Shown here one piece after another: positions 1 to 8,866 of a DNA stretch of 64,000 nucleotides. Within the stretch, counting starts at the first letter, position 1; every line of letters begins with the position of its first letter. The notes under the pieces were generated by a model. It was not told the DNA's origin. It was given only the letters and a program-made list of their open reading frames with translations, and made no database searches. A program made the position numbers and the translations under genes. This stretch comes from Humibacter sp049446075 (GTDB lineage Bacteria; Actinomycetota; Actinomycetes; Actinomycetales; Microbacteriaceae). The stretch is taken from positions 930,001-994,000 of the forward strand of contig NZ_JBMSEB010000001.1 in NCBI RefSeq assembly GCF_049446075.1, written 5' to 3'.

Positions 1-1
1 C

Positions 2-979
2 ACCGAGGTCGAGCTGCAGAGCGACCAGCGGATCATCGGCGAGAAGGAGAATCTCGCGCCTGGGCTGAACCCCGTGAGCTTCACGCTCACGCTCGGCGGA
101 GGCAAGTACAGCCTGTACTGCCCAGGTGGCAAAGACGAGAACATCGACTTCACGGTGACCGGAAAGGCATCCTCCCAGAAGACGGGCAGCGTGCAGACCC
201 TGCTGAAGCAGGGTGCGCAGGACTACGCGGGCTACGTCGACGACCAGCTCGGAGGGCTCCTGCAGGGCGTTGACTCCCTGAAGACGGCAGTGGATGCCGG
301 TGACCTCACCGGGGCACAGCAGGCGTACGGACAAGCGCGGCAGTTCTACGAGCGCATCGAGTCCGACGTGGACGGTTTCGTGCTGCCTGGCACGAAGGCC
401 AACGACAACTCGGGCAACCTCGACTACCTCATCGACATGCGCGCGTCGAACCTCGATGACGCGGCGGGCTGGCACGGCTTCCACGCGATCGAACGCGACC
501 TGTGGCAGACCGGCGCCATCACCGACGGAACGAAGCAGCTGGCGGCCGAGCTGCAGAAGAACGTCTCTACGCTGGCCGGACTTGCGAAATCTCTGAAGTA
601 CAAGCCAGAGGACCTGGCCAATGGTGCTGCCGGGCTGCTCGAAGAGGTGCAGTCGTCGAAGATCAAGGGCGAGGAGGAGGCGTACAGCCACACCGACCTC
701 GTCGACTTCGCCGCGAACGTCGAAGGCTCACAACAGGCATTCGAGTACCTCCGGCCCGGTCTGACCAAGATCGACTCCGGTCTCACGGCTCAGATCCGAA
801 CGCAGTTCGGCAAAGTGACGGCATTGCTCGACACGTACCGCGATCCCTCCGCGATCGGCGGATACAAGACGTACACGCCCGAGTTGAGGGCCAGCGACGC
901 CAACAAGCTCAGCCAGGCGGTCCAGGCACTGCAGGATCCACTCTCCCGGCTCGCCGAGAAGGTCGCCACCGCCCAATGA
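2..979 (+). CDS. efeO: EfeO iron-uptake protein, 5' end missing
   Basis: This is the C-terminal part of EfeO, the extracytoplasmic component of the EfeUOB ferrous/ferric iron importer. The frame is open to the left window edge, so the start lies outside; the GTG at 74 is internal. The first residues (EVELQ...IIGEKENLAPG) match the end of the N-terminal cupredoxin-like domain. The remainder is the M75/imelysin-like helical domain, with the HxxE metal motif in WHGFHAIERDLW near nucleotide 480. Its stop overlaps the efeB start, so the two genes are translationally coupled. The permease gene efeU is expected just upstream. Identification is strong despite truncation. Confidence 0.93.
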   Translation, partial: TEVELQSDQRIIGEKENLAPGLNPVSFTLTLGGGKYSLYCPGGKDENIDFTVTGKASSQKTGSVQTLLKQGAQDYAGYVDDQLGGLLQGVDSLKTAVDAGDLTGAQQAYGQARQFYERIESDVDGFVLPGTKANDNSGNLDYLIDMRASNLDDAAGWHGFHAIERDLWQTGAITDGTKQLAAELQKNVSTLAGLAKSLKYKPEDLANGAAGLLEEVQSSKIKGEEEAYSHTDLVDFAANVEGSQQAFEYLRPGLTKIDSGLTAQIRTQFGKVTALLDTYRDPSAIGGYKTYTPELRASDANKLSQAVQALQDPLSRLAEKVATAQ

Positions 980-2274
980 CGGATGCCACACAGCAGCCGG
1001 ACGACGCTCCCGCCGCCCAGCAGTCCCCCGCTGCCGTCCCTGCATCCCACGTGAGCAGGCGCGGACTGTTCGCCATGGGCGCCGGCGGCCTCGCGGTGGG
1101 CGCCCTCGCAGGCGTGGGTGGGACGCTCGCCGCGCAGGCGCTCGACCCCAAGGACCAGGGCGATGCGGTCGACGCAGCCCTGAGTCACCCGTTCTACGGG
1201 GGCGGCCACCAGGCAGGCATCCGCACCGAACCACAGCGGCACTGCGTCTACATGACCTTCGACGTGGACCCGGGGAGCACGACGAGCGACCTCGAGTCAC
1301 TGTTCGCCCGCTGGTCGGCCGGTATCGCCCAGCTCATGCAGGGCAAGCCGGTCGGACTCGTGCAGCCCAACCGGCCCGGAGCGGTGCCACAAGACACCGG
1401 AGAGGCCGCCGACCTCAGCCCGAATGCCCTCACCGTCACACTCGGGCTGGGACCTGGGATCTTCGACGATCGATTCGGCCTGCAGACCAAGCGACCCAGA
1501 CTCCTGCAGCGTCTGCCCGACCTCCCGAGCGACAACCTTCAGTCCGCGCTCACGGGAGGGGACCTCAGCCTGCAGGCGTGCGCTGAGGACCCGCAGGTGG
1601 CGTACCACGCCATCCGGGACCTGGCCAGAATGGGCAGGGGAACCGTGAGCACAAGATGGACGGTCATGGGTTTCGGGCGAGCATCCGCTGGACCCAACCA
1701 GACGACACCGCGTAACCTGATGGGCTTCAAGGACGGCACCCGCAACATACGCTCGGACGACGAATACCGCGACTTCGTCTGGCTCGGCGACGATGCCGGC
1801 TGGATGTCACGCGGCACGTATCAGGTGGCACGCAAGATCCAGATGAACATCGAGATCTGGGATGCCGACCGCATCGGCGATCAGCAGACGGTGTTCGGCC
1901 GCAGCAAGTCCGAGGGTGCACCGCTCACCGGCACGAAGGAATTCGACACCCCCGACTTCGCCAAGACGGCCGGGGGCGAACACGTCATCGCGCAGAACTC
2001 GCATGTCGCACTCGCGGCCCACGAGAACAACGGAGGCATCAAGATCCTCCGCCGCTCGTACAACTACACGGACGGCATCAACCAGTACGGTCAGCTGGAT
2101 GCCGGCCTGCTGTTCATCGCGTACATGAACGACCCTGCGCATTTCGTGACGCTGCAGAAGCGCCTTGGCTCATACGACCGCCTGAACGAATACATCTCGC
2201 ACATCGGGTCCGCCGTCTTCGCCGTTCCTCCCGCCCCGGAGCCAGGGCACTACCTCGCAGAGAAGCTGTTCTGA
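976..2274 (+). CDS. efeB: EfeB, deferrochelatase / DyP-type heme peroxidase
   Basis: A 432-residue Tat-exported Dyp-type peroxidase. In Efe systems it oxidises iron, or removes it from heme, for uptake by EfeUO. The ATG at 976 overlaps the efeO stop as ATGA. A twin-arginine signal (SRRGLF, residues 27-32, then a glycine/alanine-rich hydrophobic stretch) indicates folded export. The family GxxDG motif is GFKDG at residues 250-254, carrying the catalytic Asp, and a C-terminal NSHVALAAHENN segment supplies the likely proximal heme histidine. Length is normal for the family. Confidence 0.95.
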   Translation: MTDATQQPDDAPAAQQSPAAVPASHVSRRGLFAMGAGGLAVGALAGVGGTLAAQALDPKDQGDAVDAALSHPFYGGGHQAGIRTEPQRHCVYMTFDVDPGSTTSDLESLFARWSAGIAQLMQGKPVGLVQPNRPGAVPQDTGEAADLSPNALTVTLGLGPGIFDDRFGLQTKRPRLLQRLPDLPSDNLQSALTGGDLSLQACAEDPQVAYHAIRDLARMGRGTVSTRWTVMGFGRASAGPNQTTPRNLMGFKDGTRNIRSDDEYRDFVWLGDDAGWMSRGTYQVARKIQMNIEIWDADRIGDQQTVFGRSKSEGAPLTGTKEFDTPDFAKTAGGEHVIAQNSHVALAAHENNGGIKILRRSYNYTDGINQYGQLDAGLLFIAYMNDPAHFVTLQKRLGSYDRLNEYISHIGSAVFAVPPAPEPGHYLAEKLF

Positions 2275-2311
2275 GCTCTGCCGCCGGCTCGACCGTGACG
2301 TCTTAGCGCGT

Positions 2312-2755
2312 TCACTTCTTCTCGGTGACGGTGTAGTTCGCCACCCAGCCGTTCGACGAGTCCTTCGCGATGACGACGAGCACGGAATACGGATCCTTGG
2401 TGAACGAGACGGTGGCGCCCTTGCCCGTCTTGTTGTCGAGGTCCTGCTGGTAGCCGGCATCCTTGAACTGCGACGTGATCTCGCCGGTGGCGTCTGCCCC
2501 GCTGACCTTGATGGTGACGTTCCAGATCTTGCCGTCCGACGACCCGACGGATGCCCCGTAGATCACGTCGCCCTTGACCAGGGGCACGCCCTTCGGAAAG
2601 TCGGCGGGAACCGACTTGCCGCCGAGATCGACGTGCCCGTGCGTGACGTTCTTCACCAGATTCTGCACGCTGCAACCGGACAGCGCTGTCGTCGCACCGA
2701 AGGCGACGGCGAGGGTGAGCGGAACCGCGATCAGGGCACGACGACGCGCGAACAT
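2312..2755 (-). CDS. small secreted lipoprotein, function unknown
   Basis: A 147-residue protein that I do not recognise by family. It has a basic N-terminus (MFARRRA), a hydrophobic segment, and a lipobox LSGC with the lipidated Cys at residue 28, so it should be anchored to the outer face of the membrane. The mature part is polar, lysine- and glycine-rich, with no visible catalytic motif. The ATG at 2755 follows an AGGGGG ribosome site. It is transcribed alone, away from efeB, from a candidate promoter at 2798-2826. It could be a microbacterial small binding lipoprotein, but no role is assigned. Confidence 0.8.
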   Translation of the reverse strand: MFARRRALIAVPLTLAVAFGATTALSGCSVQNLVKNVTHGHVDLGGKSVPADFPKGVPLVKGDVIYGASVGSSDGKIWNVTIKVSGADATGEITSQFKDAGYQQDLDNKTGKGATVSFTKDPYSVLVVIAKDSSNGWVANYTVTEKK

Positions 2756-2797
2756 GATGACCCCCTGGGCTGGGTGCCGGTATGAGCCGACACCCGT

Positions 2798-2826
2798 ACC
2801 GTAACGCCTCGGCTCTGCCGTGTCAC
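2798..2826 (-). promoter_or_regulatory. candidate sigma-A-type promoter for the lipoprotein gene
   Basis: Read on the minus strand, a GTGACA -35-like hexamer (2826-2821) is separated by exactly 17 nt from a TACGGT -10 (2803-2798). Transcription would start about 35 nt before the ATG at 2755, leaving room for the AGGGGG ribosome site. This is a sequence match only. Confidence 0.45.
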
Positions 2827-2874
2827 GGGCGGAAGCGGTAAATGCTCGCCCGCGAGAGGATGGCGCGGCGCGGC

Positions 2875-4785
2875 TCAGTCCTGCGAAGCGCGCTTGAGCC
2901 GTGCCGCCGCGCGCCCACGGGCCTGCTGATCCAGCTCGACCTTGCGAATGCGTACCGCCTCCGGCGTCACCTCGACGCACTCGTCTTCGCGAGCGAACTC
3001 GAGGCACTCCTCGAGAGTCAGCTGGCGGGACGGCGTCATCGACTCGAAGTTGTCGGCGGTGGACTGCCGCATGTTCGTCAGCTTCTTCTCTTTGGTGATG
3101 TTGACGTCCATGTCGTCGGCACGCGAGTTCTCGCCGACGACCATTCCCTCGTAGACCTCTTCCGTCGGGTTGACGAAGAACGTCATGCGCTCCTGAAGGG
3201 CGATGATCGCGAACGGGGTGACGACTCCCGCGCGGTCGGCGACGATAGAGCCGTTGCTGCGAGTGACGATCGAGCCGGCCCACTCGTCGTAGCCGTGCGA
3301 GATGCCGTTCGAGATTCCGGTTCCGCGGGTGATCGTGAGGAACTCGGTGCGGAATCCGATCAGGCCGCGCGAAGGAACGATGAACTCCATGCGCACCCAC
3401 CCGGTGCCGTGGTTCGACATGGACTCCATGCGGCCCTTGCGGGAGGCGAGCAGCTGCGTGATGGCGCCCAAATACTCCTCTGGAGCGTCGATCGTGAGCT
3501 GCTCGTACGGCTCGTGGATCTTTCCGTCGACGCGCTTCGTGACCACCTGCGGCTTGCCCACCGTGAGCTCGTAGCCCTCTCGGCGCATCTGCTCGACGAG
3601 GATGGCAAGCGCGAGTTCGCCGCGACCCTGCACCTCCCAGGCATCCGGGCGGCCGATGTCGAGAACCTTGATCGAGACGTTGCCGATCAGTTCGCGATCG
3701 AGGCGGTCCTTCACCATTCGGGCCGTGAGCTTGTGGCCCTTCACCTTGCCCATGAGCGGTGAGGTGTTGGTGCCGATCGTCATCGAGATGGCGGGCTCGT
3801 CGACATGGATGGCCGGCAGGGGACGCACGTCCTCGGGGTCGGCGAGCGTGTCGCCGATCATGATGTCCGCGAAGCCTGCGACGGCGACGATGTCACCGGG
3901 TCCCGCGCTTTCAGCGGGGTAACGGTCCAGCGCCTTCGTGATGAGCAGCTCGGTGACGCGCACGTTGTGCACGTCACCGTCGTGCCGCACCCAGGCCACG
4001 GTCTGGCCCTTCCTGATGGTGCCGTTGAACACGCGGAGCAGAGCGAGTCGACCGAGGAAGGGCGAGGCATCCAGGTTCGTCACGTGCGCCTGGAGCGGTG
4101 CCTCGTCGTCGTACGTCGGCGCCGGGATGTGCTTCAGGATGGCCTCGAACAGCGGCTCGAGGTCGGGGCTGTCGGGCAGCTCGCCGTTGGCGGGCTCGCT
4201 GGTGGAGGCTCGTCCGGCCTTTCCGGACGCGTACACGACGGGCACGTCGAGGATCGCGTCGAGGTCGAGGTCCGGCACGTCGTCGGAGAGGTCGGAGGCG
4301 AGACCGAGCAGCAGGTCCTGGCTCTCGTGCACGACCTCGGTGATGCGGGCATCCGGCCGGTCGGTCTTGTTCACGGCGAGGATCACGGGCAGCTTCGCCT
4401 CGAGCGCCTTGCGCAGAACGAAACGGGTCTGCGGCAGCGGCCCCTCACTGGCATCCACGAGCAGCACGACCCCGTCGACCATGGAGAGGCCGCGCTCGAC
4501 CTCCCCGCCGAAATCGGCGTGCCCTGGGGTGTCGATCACATTGATCGTGACGGGCGTGCCGTTCGCATGCTTGCCGTTGTACGAGATCGCCGTGTTCTTG
4601 GCGAGGATCGTGATGCCCTTCTCGCGCTCCAGCTCGTTGGAGTCCATGGCGCGCTCTTCGACGTGCGCGTGCTCGGCGAAGGAGTGCGTCTGGTTCAGCA
4701 TGGCGTCGACGAGCGTCGTCTTGCCGTGGTCGACGTGGGCGACGATTGCGACGTTGCGCAGATCGTCGCGGGAGCGGATGGCCAT
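2875..4785 (-). CDS. typA: TypA/BipA ribosome-associated translational GTPase
   Basis: A 636-residue TypA/BipA. These GTPases resemble EF-G, bind the 70S ribosome and help large-subunit assembly and stress or cold adaptation. GTPase motifs are visible: AHVDHGKTT (residues 16-24), DTPGHADF and NKTDRPDAR, followed by EF-G-like domains and the TypA-specific C-terminus. The start chosen is the ATG at 4785 (MAIRSRDDLRN), which gives the usual family N-terminus; the frame stays open upstream without homology. It is monocistronic on the minus strand, separated from the upstream ABC ATPase gene by 212 bp holding a hairpin. Confidence 0.96.
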   Translation of the reverse strand: MAIRSRDDLRNVAIVAHVDHGKTTLVDAMLNQTHSFAEHAHVEERAMDSNELEREKGITILAKNTAISYNGKHANGTPVTINVIDTPGHADFGGEVERGLSMVDGVVLLVDASEGPLPQTRFVLRKALEAKLPVILAVNKTDRPDARITEVVHESQDLLLGLASDLSDDVPDLDLDAILDVPVVYASGKAGRASTSEPANGELPDSPDLEPLFEAILKHIPAPTYDDEAPLQAHVTNLDASPFLGRLALLRVFNGTIRKGQTVAWVRHDGDVHNVRVTELLITKALDRYPAESAGPGDIVAVAGFADIMIGDTLADPEDVRPLPAIHVDEPAISMTIGTNTSPLMGKVKGHKLTARMVKDRLDRELIGNVSIKVLDIGRPDAWEVQGRGELALAILVEQMRREGYELTVGKPQVVTKRVDGKIHEPYEQLTIDAPEEYLGAITQLLASRKGRMESMSNHGTGWVRMEFIVPSRGLIGFRTEFLTITRGTGISNGISHGYDEWAGSIVTRSNGSIVADRAGVVTPFAIIALQERMTFFVNPTEEVYEGMVVGENSRADDMDVNITKEKKLTNMRQSTADNFESMTPSRQLTLEECLEFAREDECVEVTPEAVRIRKVELDQQARGRAAARLKRASQD

Positions 4786-4941
4786 GGCGTGAATTCCTCG
4801 CGTGCAGGGATGAAGTGGATGCCTGCCCGCGTCACAGCGGTCAGGCCGAAGCCGGATGCTCCGCCTCTCGCACAGGATGCGGGCGGGCACGACGAACGGG
4901 CGGAAGGAGCCCGTCGATCAGTCTACCGGAGGATCCCTGAA

Positions 4942-4982
4942 CGCCCGTGCGTCCGCCGCTTCAGGCGACCGGCGCACGGGCG
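4942..4982 (-). terminator. candidate factor-independent terminator after the ABC ATPase gene
   Basis: Ten-bp perfect arms CGCCCGTGCG (4942-4951) and CGCACGGGCG (4973-4982) flank a 21-nt loop, just downstream of the ATPase stop at 4998. No U-tract follows, which is usual in high-GC actinobacteria. Confidence 0.45.
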
Positions 4983-4997
4983 GTGCGTGCGAGAAGC

Positions 4998-6908
4998 TCA
5001 GTCGAGGGGACGGTCCCTGTCGGACTCGGGGTCCTCGCCGCCTCCGTTGTAACCTTCGGCCGCCGGATACTGCTGCGGCGGGGCGTACTCGCCCTGCTCA
5101 GGATGCAGCGCTGCGTTGTTGTACTCGTCGCTTCCGGCCGCGAGGATGCGTGCCCGCACCTCGCGCCGTTCCCGCTGCACCTCAGGATCGGGAAGCGGAA
5201 CTGCCGCGATGAGTCGCTGAGTGTACGGATCCTGCGGGTTGCGAAGGATCTCGTCCCGGGTCCCGACCTCGGCGAGGCGGCCGAGGTGCATCACGGCGAT
5301 GCGGTCGGCGAGCACGTCGATGACGGCGAGGTCGTGGGTCACGAACAGGCACGCGAACTGGAACTCGGTCTGAAGGTTCTTGATGAGGTCGAGCACGGTC
5401 GCCTGCACAGACACGTCGAGCGCCGACGTTGGCTCGTCTGCGATCAGCAGGTCGGGGTGCAGCGAGATGGCACGTGCGATGCCCACGCGCTGCTTCTGAC
5501 CACCGGAGAGCTCGTGCGGGTAACGGGTGCTGTACGCGGCGGGCAGCTCGACGCTGTCGAGAAGCGCCCGCACCTCCTTGTCGAGGGCACGCCCCTTGAT
5601 CCCCTTGGCCAAGAGCAGCGGCTCGCCGATCGACTGGCCGATCGTCATGCGCGGGTTAAGGGACGAAGCAGGGTCCTGGAAGACGATGCCCGCGTTCTTG
5701 TGCACCTGGCGTACGAGCTTGCGATTCCAGGTGGACAGGTCGACACCTGTGACGTTGAGCCCACCAGAGGTGACGGGAAGCAGGCCGATGGCGGCGCGGC
5801 CGAGCGTGGTCTTACCCGAGCCGGACTCGCCGACAAGACCCATCACCTCACCCTTGTGCACGGTGAGGTCCACTCCGTCGATCGCGCGGAACGCCTTCAC
5901 CCGGCCGTGGCCCGGGTACTCGATCACGACGTTCTTGAACTCGAGCACCTTGTCACGGCGTTCGTATTCCAGCGCAGCCCGGTGCGCCTCCTCGAGCGCT
6001 CGCTCGTTCAGCTGGATCTGCTCGAGCAGACCCGTCGGAGTGTCGTCCTCGCCGAGCGCGGCCGCAGCGAGGGAGACGGTGACGTCGATCTGTTCGCTGC
6101 CTGCTCCCTGGCCGAGGTGAGGCACGGCATCCAGAAGCGCTTTCGTATACGGATGCTGGGGGTCGCGGAAGATCTGCAGCGTCGTTCCGGCCTCCACCAC
6201 TTCGCCACGGCGCATGACGGCCACGTGGTCTGCGAGGTCGGCGACCACACCCATGTCGTGCGTGATGAGCAACACGGCCGAGTCGAGCTTGTCGCTCAGG
6301 TTGCGGATCAGGTCGAGGATCTCGGCCTGCACCGTGACGTCGAGCGCGGTGGTCGGCTCGTCGGCGATGAGAAGTCCGGGGTCGCACGAGATGGACTGCG
6401 CGATCATGGCTCGCTGACGCTGGCCGCCGGAGAGCTGGTGCGGATAGGAGTTGAAAGCCTTGGCAGGATCGGGCAGTTCGACGAGCCGAAGCAGTTCGAT
6501 GGCGCGATCGCGGGCCTCGTGCGGCGAGATGCCGTAGTGGATGCGCAGCGTCTCCACGATCTGAAAGCCGACCGTGAGAACGGGGTTGAGCGCCGTCATC
6601 GGCTCCTGGAAGATGACCGCGATGTCCTTACCCCTGATGCCGCGCATCTGCTGCGGTGAGAGTCCGCGCAGTTCGCGGCCGTTGAGCTTGACGGAGCCGC
6701 TCACCCGGCTGTTGGGCGGCAGCAGGTCGAGCACCGACATGGAGCTGACGCTCTTGCCCGAGCCGGACTCGCCGACGAGCGCCATGACCTCGCCGCGCTT
6801 GATCGAGTAGCTGAGGTTCTTGACCGCGGGAACCCAGAGGTTGTCGACGGCGAAGTCCACGGAAAGGTCGGATACCTGCAGAACGGGGGTGTTGTTCTCC
6901 GGTGCCAT
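4998..6908 (-). CDS. oligopeptide/dipeptide ABC importer, fused double ATPase
   Basis: A 636-residue protein with two complete ABC ATPase domains, equivalent to DppD and DppF (OppD/OppF) in one chain. It powers the importer formed with the permeases at 7687 and 8867. The first domain has Walker A GESGSGKS (about residues 46-53), signature LSGGQRQR and Walker B LLIADEPTTALD; the second has GESGSGKTT, LSGGQKQR and LLIADEPTSALD. Oligopeptide-specific C-terminal extensions follow both domains. The ATG at 6908 gives a normal N-terminus. The acidic, glycine-rich tail is probably disordered. It is split from the permease genes by a plus-strand gene, so it probably needs its own promoter. Confidence 0.93.
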   Translation of the reverse strand: MAPENNTPVLQVSDLSVDFAVDNLWVPAVKNLSYSIKRGEVMALVGESGSGKSVSSMSVLDLLPPNSRVSGSVKLNGRELRGLSPQQMRGIRGKDIAVIFQEPMTALNPVLTVGFQIVETLRIHYGISPHEARDRAIELLRLVELPDPAKAFNSYPHQLSGGQRQRAMIAQSISCDPGLLIADEPTTALDVTVQAEILDLIRNLSDKLDSAVLLITHDMGVVADLADHVAVMRRGEVVEAGTTLQIFRDPQHPYTKALLDAVPHLGQGAGSEQIDVTVSLAAAALGEDDTPTGLLEQIQLNERALEEAHRAALEYERRDKVLEFKNVVIEYPGHGRVKAFRAIDGVDLTVHKGEVMGLVGESGSGKTTLGRAAIGLLPVTSGGLNVTGVDLSTWNRKLVRQVHKNAGIVFQDPASSLNPRMTIGQSIGEPLLLAKGIKGRALDKEVRALLDSVELPAAYSTRYPHELSGGQKQRVGIARAISLHPDLLIADEPTSALDVSVQATVLDLIKNLQTEFQFACLFVTHDLAVIDVLADRIAVMHLGRLAEVGTRDEILRNPQDPYTQRLIAAVPLPDPEVQRERREVRARILAAGSDEYNNAALHPEQGEYAPPQQYPAAEGYNGGGEDPESDRDRPLD

Positions 6909-7018
6909 CAGACGGCGGCCCCTTCTCGGCCGGTAGGCCGGATTGCGAGTCGAGTTGCCGCCCGGGTCGCGGGAGGCAACTGCACGGATGCGCGAGCGGA
7001 TGCTGTCACGATGGACTC

Positions 7019-7648
7019 ATGCAGGATTCCGCGGCTGTCGACCGTGATGTGTACGTTTCGAGATTCAACCGCGTGCTCGCGGTGCTCGTCTGGATTCTGG
7101 ATGCCTTCGTGCTCGTCGGCTACGTGTGGATCCACGCGGGACTGCCCGACGTATTCGCGATCGTTCCCGTCGCCTTCGTGGCTCTGCTGACGTGGGTCGC
7201 CCTGTGGCGCCCCGGTCTCGAGATCGACGACGACGCCATCGTTGTTCGCAACGTCTTCCGCACGATCAGCGTGCCGTGGCCGGCGCTCATCCACGTCGAC
7301 ACCAAATACGCCCTCACGCTCTTCACGCCCGACCACCGCTACAGTGTCTGGGCCGCGCCCGCGCCGGGTAGAACCGGGGCGGCGATGGCCGAGCGCAGGC
7401 AGGACCGCGGACGCGTCGCGATGGCTCCGGTAGCTGCGGACGGGACGATCCGTCCTGGCGACCTGATCGCCAGCGAATCGGGACAGGCCGCCTACCTCAT
7501 CAGAGAACGCTGGTCGAGGTTGCGCGATGCGGGACGCATCGAGGCGGGTGTTGCCGACACGACGCCCGTCGGCATCCGAGTGCACTGGTGGCTGAACGGC
7601 CTGATCGCCGTTCTGCTCGTGGCCAGTGTTCTCGTTGTCGTCTTCTGA
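7019..7648 (+). CDS. membrane protein with bacterial PH domain
   Basis: A 209-residue protein with two N-terminal membrane segments (about residues 18-38 and 45-63), a bacterial PH-like domain (GLEIDDDAIVVRN...VPWPALIHVD, resembling PF10756), and a final membrane helix at the C-terminus. Such proteins are common in actinobacteria and lack a defined role; membrane or envelope scaffolding is a guess. The ATG at 7019 is preferred over an in-frame start at 6902, whose extra residues are Cys/Arg-rich and overlap the ABC gene. It lies on the opposite strand inside an importer gene cluster. Confidence 0.82.
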   Translation: MQDSAAVDRDVYVSRFNRVLAVLVWILDAFVLVGYVWIHAGLPDVFAIVPVAFVALLTWVALWRPGLEIDDDAIVVRNVFRTISVPWPALIHVDTKYALTLFTPDHRYSVWAAPAPGRTGAAMAERRQDRGRVAMAPVAADGTIRPGDLIASESGQAAYLIRERWSRLRDAGRIEAGVADTTPVGIRVHWWLNGLIAVLLVASVLVVVF

Positions 7649-7686
7649 CGATCTCCGCATGCGCGGTGGCCGGGACGGTGCCGTCA

Positions 7687-8811
7687 TCAAGCGTCCGTCC
7701 TGCCGCCCGAGGCGCCGCCGTCGCGGTCCGAATCCGACGGGGATGCGCCTGGACCGGATGCCGACTGAGCGGCAGCAGCGATCGCCTCGCTCTGCGCGGC
7801 TTCCGCCTCGGTGGGCTCCGGCTCCTTGGTGCGCCGCAGGCTGAAGCGCTGCTGACGCGGATCGAACGCCTCACGCAGGCCATCGCCGACGAAGTTGACG
7901 CACAGCGCGAGCAGCACGATGAAGAGTGCGGGCCACCAGAAGAGCCACGGACGCGTGCTGAACGCGCTCTGGTTCTGGCTGATCAGGAGGCCGAGCGAGG
8001 AATCCGGCGGCTTAATGCCGAAGCCGAGATAGCTGATGGCCGTCTCCAGCAGAATCGCCGACGCGATCAACAGCGTCGAGGAGACGATGATGACTCCGAT
8101 GGCGTTCGGCAGAATGTGCCTGAAGATGATGCGCGCATCCGATGCGCCCGCTACGCGTGCTGCCTCGACGAACTCTCGCTCGCGTAGCGCTAGGAACTCC
8201 GAGCGCACGAGACGTGCGATCACCATCCAAGAGACGAGCCCGAGCAGCATCGCCAGGCCGAACGCCCCAAGACCTCCTGCCGTACGGCCGACGATAGCGC
8301 CGACCACGAGGGCGGGGATCACGATGAAGATGTCGGTGATGCGCATGAGAACGGCATCCACCCAGCCGCGGAAGTAGCCCGCGATCGCGCCAACGAAGAC
8401 GCCGACGGCCGTCGCGAACACGCCGAGCACGATCATCACGAGCACGGAGTTCTGAATGCCCCGCATCGTGAGCGCGAAGTAATCCTTACCGATGCGGTCC
8501 TGGCCGAACGGATGCGCGCCGAGATTGAACGGCCACAGCCTGAGGGTGGGGGCACCCTGATCGACCTGCGAATTGAGCTCCTTGTACGTGTACGGCCACC
8601 AACCGTGGATCGGGCCGAGTCCAATTGCCGAGATCGCGAACAGCAGGATCACCACGTAGACGATGAGCGCTGCAACGGCGACCTTGTTCTTCAGGAACCG
8701 GTGGAAGATGATGCTTCCCTGGCTTTGGCTCTTGCCGCCATTACCGGTCTCGGCGACGTCGACGCCGTCGTTCAAGCTGGGCTCTGGCAGGTTTCCCTGA
8801 ATCGTGCTCAT
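7687..8811 (-). CDS. oligopeptide/dipeptide ABC importer permease (DppC-like)
   Basis: A 374-residue inner-membrane permease of the DppC/OppC group. After a polar N-terminus there is a first transmembrane helix near residues 45-65, then the binding-protein-dependent transport domain with the coupling motif region AARVAGASDARIIFRHILPNA. The C-terminal 40 residues are acidic and alanine-rich, beyond the usual end. The start at 8811 (MSTIQG) has a GGAGG-like site upstream. It lies 55 bp after the partner permease gene, probably co-transcribed. Confidence 0.93.
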   Translation of the reverse strand: MSTIQGNLPEPSLNDGVDVAETGNGGKSQSQGSIIFHRFLKNKVAVAALIVYVVILLFAISAIGLGPIHGWWPYTYKELNSQVDQGAPTLRLWPFNLGAHPFGQDRIGKDYFALTMRGIQNSVLVMIVLGVFATAVGVFVGAIAGYFRGWVDAVLMRITDIFIVIPALVVGAIVGRTAGGLGAFGLAMLLGLVSWMVIARLVRSEFLALREREFVEAARVAGASDARIIFRHILPNAIGVIIVSSTLLIASAILLETAISYLGFGIKPPDSSLGLLISQNQSAFSTRPWLFWWPALFIVLLALCVNFVGDGLREAFDPRQQRFSLRRTKEPEPTEAEAAQSEAIAAAAQSASGPGASPSDSDRDGGASGGRTDA

Positions 8812-8866
8812 GCAGCCACCTCCGCGGCCAGTAGTTCTGCGCCCTGCACCTGCGTCATGGACCCGG

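Noticed and set aside
74..979. efeO starting at GTG 74
   Set aside because: The frame is open and similar to EfeO upstream to the window edge; the GTG is internal.
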